Below, one piece after another: positions 5,801 through 7,159 of a stretch of 7,159 nucleotides of DNA. A program made the translations under genes and the position numbers. The notes beneath the pieces were generated by a model. That model had not been told where the DNA came from, did not search any database, and saw only the letters and a program-made list of their open reading frames with translations. This DNA is from Candidatus Poseidoniaceae archaeon (lineage in GTDB: Archaea > Thermoplasmatota > Poseidoniia > Poseidoniales > Poseidoniaceae), in the NCBI GenBank assembly GCA_013330925.1, contig DUHJ01000144.1, forward strand, positions 1 through 7,159. The letters are read 5' to 3'. Position 1 is the first letter of the stretch. Each line of letters opens with the position of its first letter.

Positions 5801-7159
5801 CCCGGCACGCCGCTCGGCCAAGGCCGCGTCCACGATGGCGAGGTCCAGCGACAGCCGACGATCGTCCACGGGACTCAGTGCGGTGAAGGCATGGGGCTGC
5901 AAGGTGGCCGCTGACCAGACCCGCAAGGAAGTGCTGCACCGCTGTCCGTCAACCGAGGGCGCATCGGCGTGACGTTGACATGAGGCGATGCCGTTGAGGT
6001 GAAGATGACCTGCGCCGTTGGTGACGTGGGTGAAGGTGACGGTGTTGGCCGGATGAGAGGCGGAGAGACCCTCTGCTCCGAGGTCGAAGACCATGTCAAA
6101 GGGGATTGAGGAGGCGGACTGGCTGGACGAACCTTCCACCCACCACACCAATTCGAGGCTCTGGTTGGAAGCGGTGACGGGCCCTGAGCTGCTGCTGTTG
6201 CCGTCCCAGAGAAGGGTACCGTCGGTGGCGTTCAGGACCATGGCCAACGCGTCGGCAGCGCCAAGCACGTTTCCATGACCCAAGGAGGCCATGTCGAACA
6301 CCTCGTGGGTTTGCGTGTCGAGACCAACCGTGAGTCCGGTGGCCGAATGGACGCAATCCACTTCGCTTCGGACCTCCTTCATGCTCGCGCCTGGAGGCAA
6401 TTCCATGCTGATCCCAGAGTGCAACCGCACGGCGTTCCATGCCACGTCGAAGGTTTCGACCCCAGAGGCGTTGCCGACGGACGTGACGGAGGCCCCTGGG
6501 GCCACAAGGCGAGCTCCTTGCGCGATCACGTGCACCGTTGCCCGGTCGTGCGGGCACGAGGGCCATGCTGAGAAGGGCAGGTAGGTGCCCGAGGTGGCCA
6601 CGTTGCTCACCGCACCGTCTTGACCCACCACGAGGCCGCTTGGTAGCACTGGTCCGAGATGGGCAGCATCCAGATGCGCCACACTCCCCATGGTCAGCCG
6701 TTCGAGGATGGGCGTGGCCAAGGAGGACGTGGTGGACATGTTCACGCGGAGGCGGAGCACGGGCGCCTCGCTGGTCAGGAGGCTGACGTGGGTGGGGAGC
6801 GTGAGGCCCGTCCACCCGTCCACCGCCGAGCCGTTTTGATGGAGCAAATCGACGGTGAGATTGGTGCCGGGAGGGAGCCTTGCATGACCGTCGAGCAACC
6901 CCCACATGGACCGAGCTGGAGCGCTGAATGCGGGGGACGTCCAGGTGCCTTCGTTCAGGAACACGTCGATTTCAACGCCTGCATCGTCGATGTACCACCC
7001 GTCTTTTTCCACCCAGGTGTCGGAGAAGAAGACGTACCTGAAGCGAACGTCCTGTCCAGACAAGTTGCTGACGTCGATGGTTTCGGCGTCGAAACTCTGC
7101 GAACGGGTGGGGCATCCACCGTTGTGGATGGAGCCGTCGTAGATGCCTTCATCGTAGAA
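2858..7159 (-). CDS. Giant modular cell-surface protein with C-terminal membrane anchor, C-terminal 1433 residues (N-terminus beyond right edge)
   Basis: The frame is open from the right edge to a TGA at 2858-2860. A TTG at 7063 is not the real start, since coding continues upstream. Numbering from the first visible residue: 1-67 is the end of a jelly-roll/MAM-like domain (GQDVRFRY...DGWYIDDAGVEI), as in immune-inhibitor-A-type secreted proteins. Residues 68-159 are a beta-rich module ending TPILERLTMGS. From about 160 to 750 the sequence is beta-rich and not assigned. Residues 751-897 are an Ig-like module carrying an EF-hand-like loop, DANGNGVSEAGE (815-826). From about 900 to 1147 there is another beta module (LYPGHLHTFSVEVRDANGL) with a likely Cys951-Cys968 pair. 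Residues 1148-1276 are a second Ig-like module, and 1277-1375 a CARDB-like adhesion module. One transmembrane helix (about 1389-1408, nt 2936-2995) leads into a Lys-containing tail ending in DEEE. About 16 N-X-S/T sequons fit a glycosylated, outward-facing protein. I see no protease or other catalytic motif. Adhesion or a surface-layer role is inferred. Confidence 0.9.
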   Translation of the reverse strand, partial: FYDEGIYDGSIHNGGCPTRSQSFDAETIDVSNLSGQDVRFRYVFFSDTWVEKDGWYIDDAGVEIDVFLNEGTWTSPAFSAPARSMWGLLDGHARLPPGTNLTVDLLHQNGSAVDGWTGLTLPTHVSLLTSEAPVLRLRVNMSTTSSLATPILERLTMGSVAHLDAAHLGPVLPSGLVVGQDGAVSNVATSGTYLPFSAWPSCPHDRATVHVIAQGARLVAPGASVTSVGNASGVETFDVAWNAVRLHSGISMELPPGASMKEVRSEVDCVHSATGLTVGLDTQTHEVFDMASLGHGNVLGAADALAMVLNATDGTLLWDGNSSSSGPVTASNQSLELVWWVEGSSSQSASSIPFDMVFDLGAEGLSASHPANTVTFTHVTNGAGHLHLNGIASCQRHADAPSVDGQRCSTSLRVWSAATLQPHAFTALSPVDDRRLSLDLAIVDAALAERRAGSTASEHPLEVWVATEHGAVDVTLDLSSRVTLHDAFVQVPTRAWTPGTNVTVITEHERTDPRDPLSSVPLIESVTLGFGPSPSSPLGEVTVDRLSEGLARFRQPGGAGIAPLQDTSTVACDARSCRVAWTFTSTWSFDDVVRLHWWTAATDVEGLTTGPVVQAMDVQGNDVENDLEVLSLEVFDDRGRALHDWTKPLWPYEVSANRSMEVRGQLRIEGIAGVHPSAGDASISLELRNGTWMDSVFVSVQDGGWFNGTLVMPQPGILPSGAELTVQARITRFGPYDAPSTTSEQRGTSPVVDLVYDDVAPQLVALDVLDPGGRQPADGHVLPADANVALVLNLRDDQGLDGPAFVWSWLQSRDDANGNGVSEAGEWARVLVPLAEGRTEQSLDLPLIQASDIVPTGADLGLARFVVEAYDVAGHMLPGGGAFEGPFAAELRLEARRPTTVPTSSLVLDADQGRLYPGHLHTFSVEVRDANGLTTLDAVELALLGQDEDACRILYVPRTEETRPDVACFLGAPVVNVQHLGGAAWRLDVTFRLRWDVASTHAGQDHVPALFVRDEGQDLGLGFGRISALTWWTNASVDLRLESATDTSPPYGSYTDGSLFAERGDVVNFAYRAVHSNSNRTAERLPDTVQLDWSVTDGARTDSGSLDVPNDGRPMLRLSLDPTLFVRTSGQLDATLSGWSEGNLSHRVTVHIDENDPRLRVDAVRFLQVDSTSLGEVPLAVTVQDVERPVEQGVEAHWRMLRQGRVLDGSQGSTALFLESMNGQSALHSGTVDLRPDGFNVVEGDVWQVWFTATDASGRGAVGEGSLTEPVTVTMRWIAYQPALASLVAAPYRPSVGDVVNVDFELANGGVLPGSTHVRLVDGEGVTLTEAQVALEPGERQRVLWTVEAWTVGDLGLRLQLDNGTVSDVPVPLADVSAASDAPSGSNVGWTSLGALALILAVASLVTVRMQTGSKPPSKQVVDLGFEAFDEEE

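Noticed and set aside
5181..5972. Plus-strand frame of 263 codons
   Set aside because: Antisense to the giant gene, low-complexity Ser/Arg/Pro composition, no start signal or motif.
6096..6905. Minus-strand frame of 269 codons overlapping the giant gene
   Set aside because: Same strand but another frame; rich in Arg, Pro and His with no domain pattern. It is a GC-driven shadow of the real frame.
7061..7063. TTG as the start of the giant surface protein
   Set aside because: The frame continues upstream to the window edge with sensible domain sequence, and no signal peptide follows the TTG.
1..7159. CRISPR array, insertion sequence or defence island
   Set aside because: No regularly spaced repeats, transposase, terminal inverted repeats or defence-type domains were seen.

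Overview
The window looks like a piece of a GC-rich archaeal chromosome. The best guess is a marine Thermoplasmatota lineage of the Poseidoniales (Marine Group II) type. Three things point that way. The HAD phosphatase resembles the short archaeal-type phosphoglycolate phosphatase. The two tRNA-Leu genes have archaeal-style bodies. A very large beta-rich, sequon-rich surface protein ends in one C-terminal membrane helix and a short charged tail. The placement is inferred from gene style, not from a marker gene.

Layout. Positions 1-1690 (minus strand) hold the first 563 codons of a P1B-type heavy-metal ATPase whose C-terminal part lies beyond the left edge. A HAD-family phosphatase (plus strand, 1715-2509) is transcribed divergently from it across a very short gap. 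Next comes a roughly 350-base non-coding island with two convergent tRNA-Leu genes: CAG anticodon on plus, CAA anticodon on minus. The spacer between them contains a perfect hairpin and an inverted copy of part of a tRNA-Leu. The remaining 4.3 kb (2858-7159, minus) is one open reading frame: the last 1433 residues of a giant modular exported protein whose N-terminus lies beyond the right edge.

How the genes relate. I see no operon or shared pathway. The ATPase would move metal ions across the membrane, the phosphatase is a cytosolic housekeeping enzyme, the tRNAs serve leucine decoding, and the giant protein would sit on the cell surface. The giant gene and tRNA-Leu(CAA) share a strand and lie only 30 bases apart, so read-through from one into the other is possible. 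There is no sign of mobile elements, CRISPR, phage genes or a defence system. The points most worth a second look are a His/Met-containing insert and a cysteine-less second HMA-like region in the ATPase, the tRNA-like relic between the tRNA genes, a U-U mismatch in one tRNA, and the module architecture of the giant surface protein.
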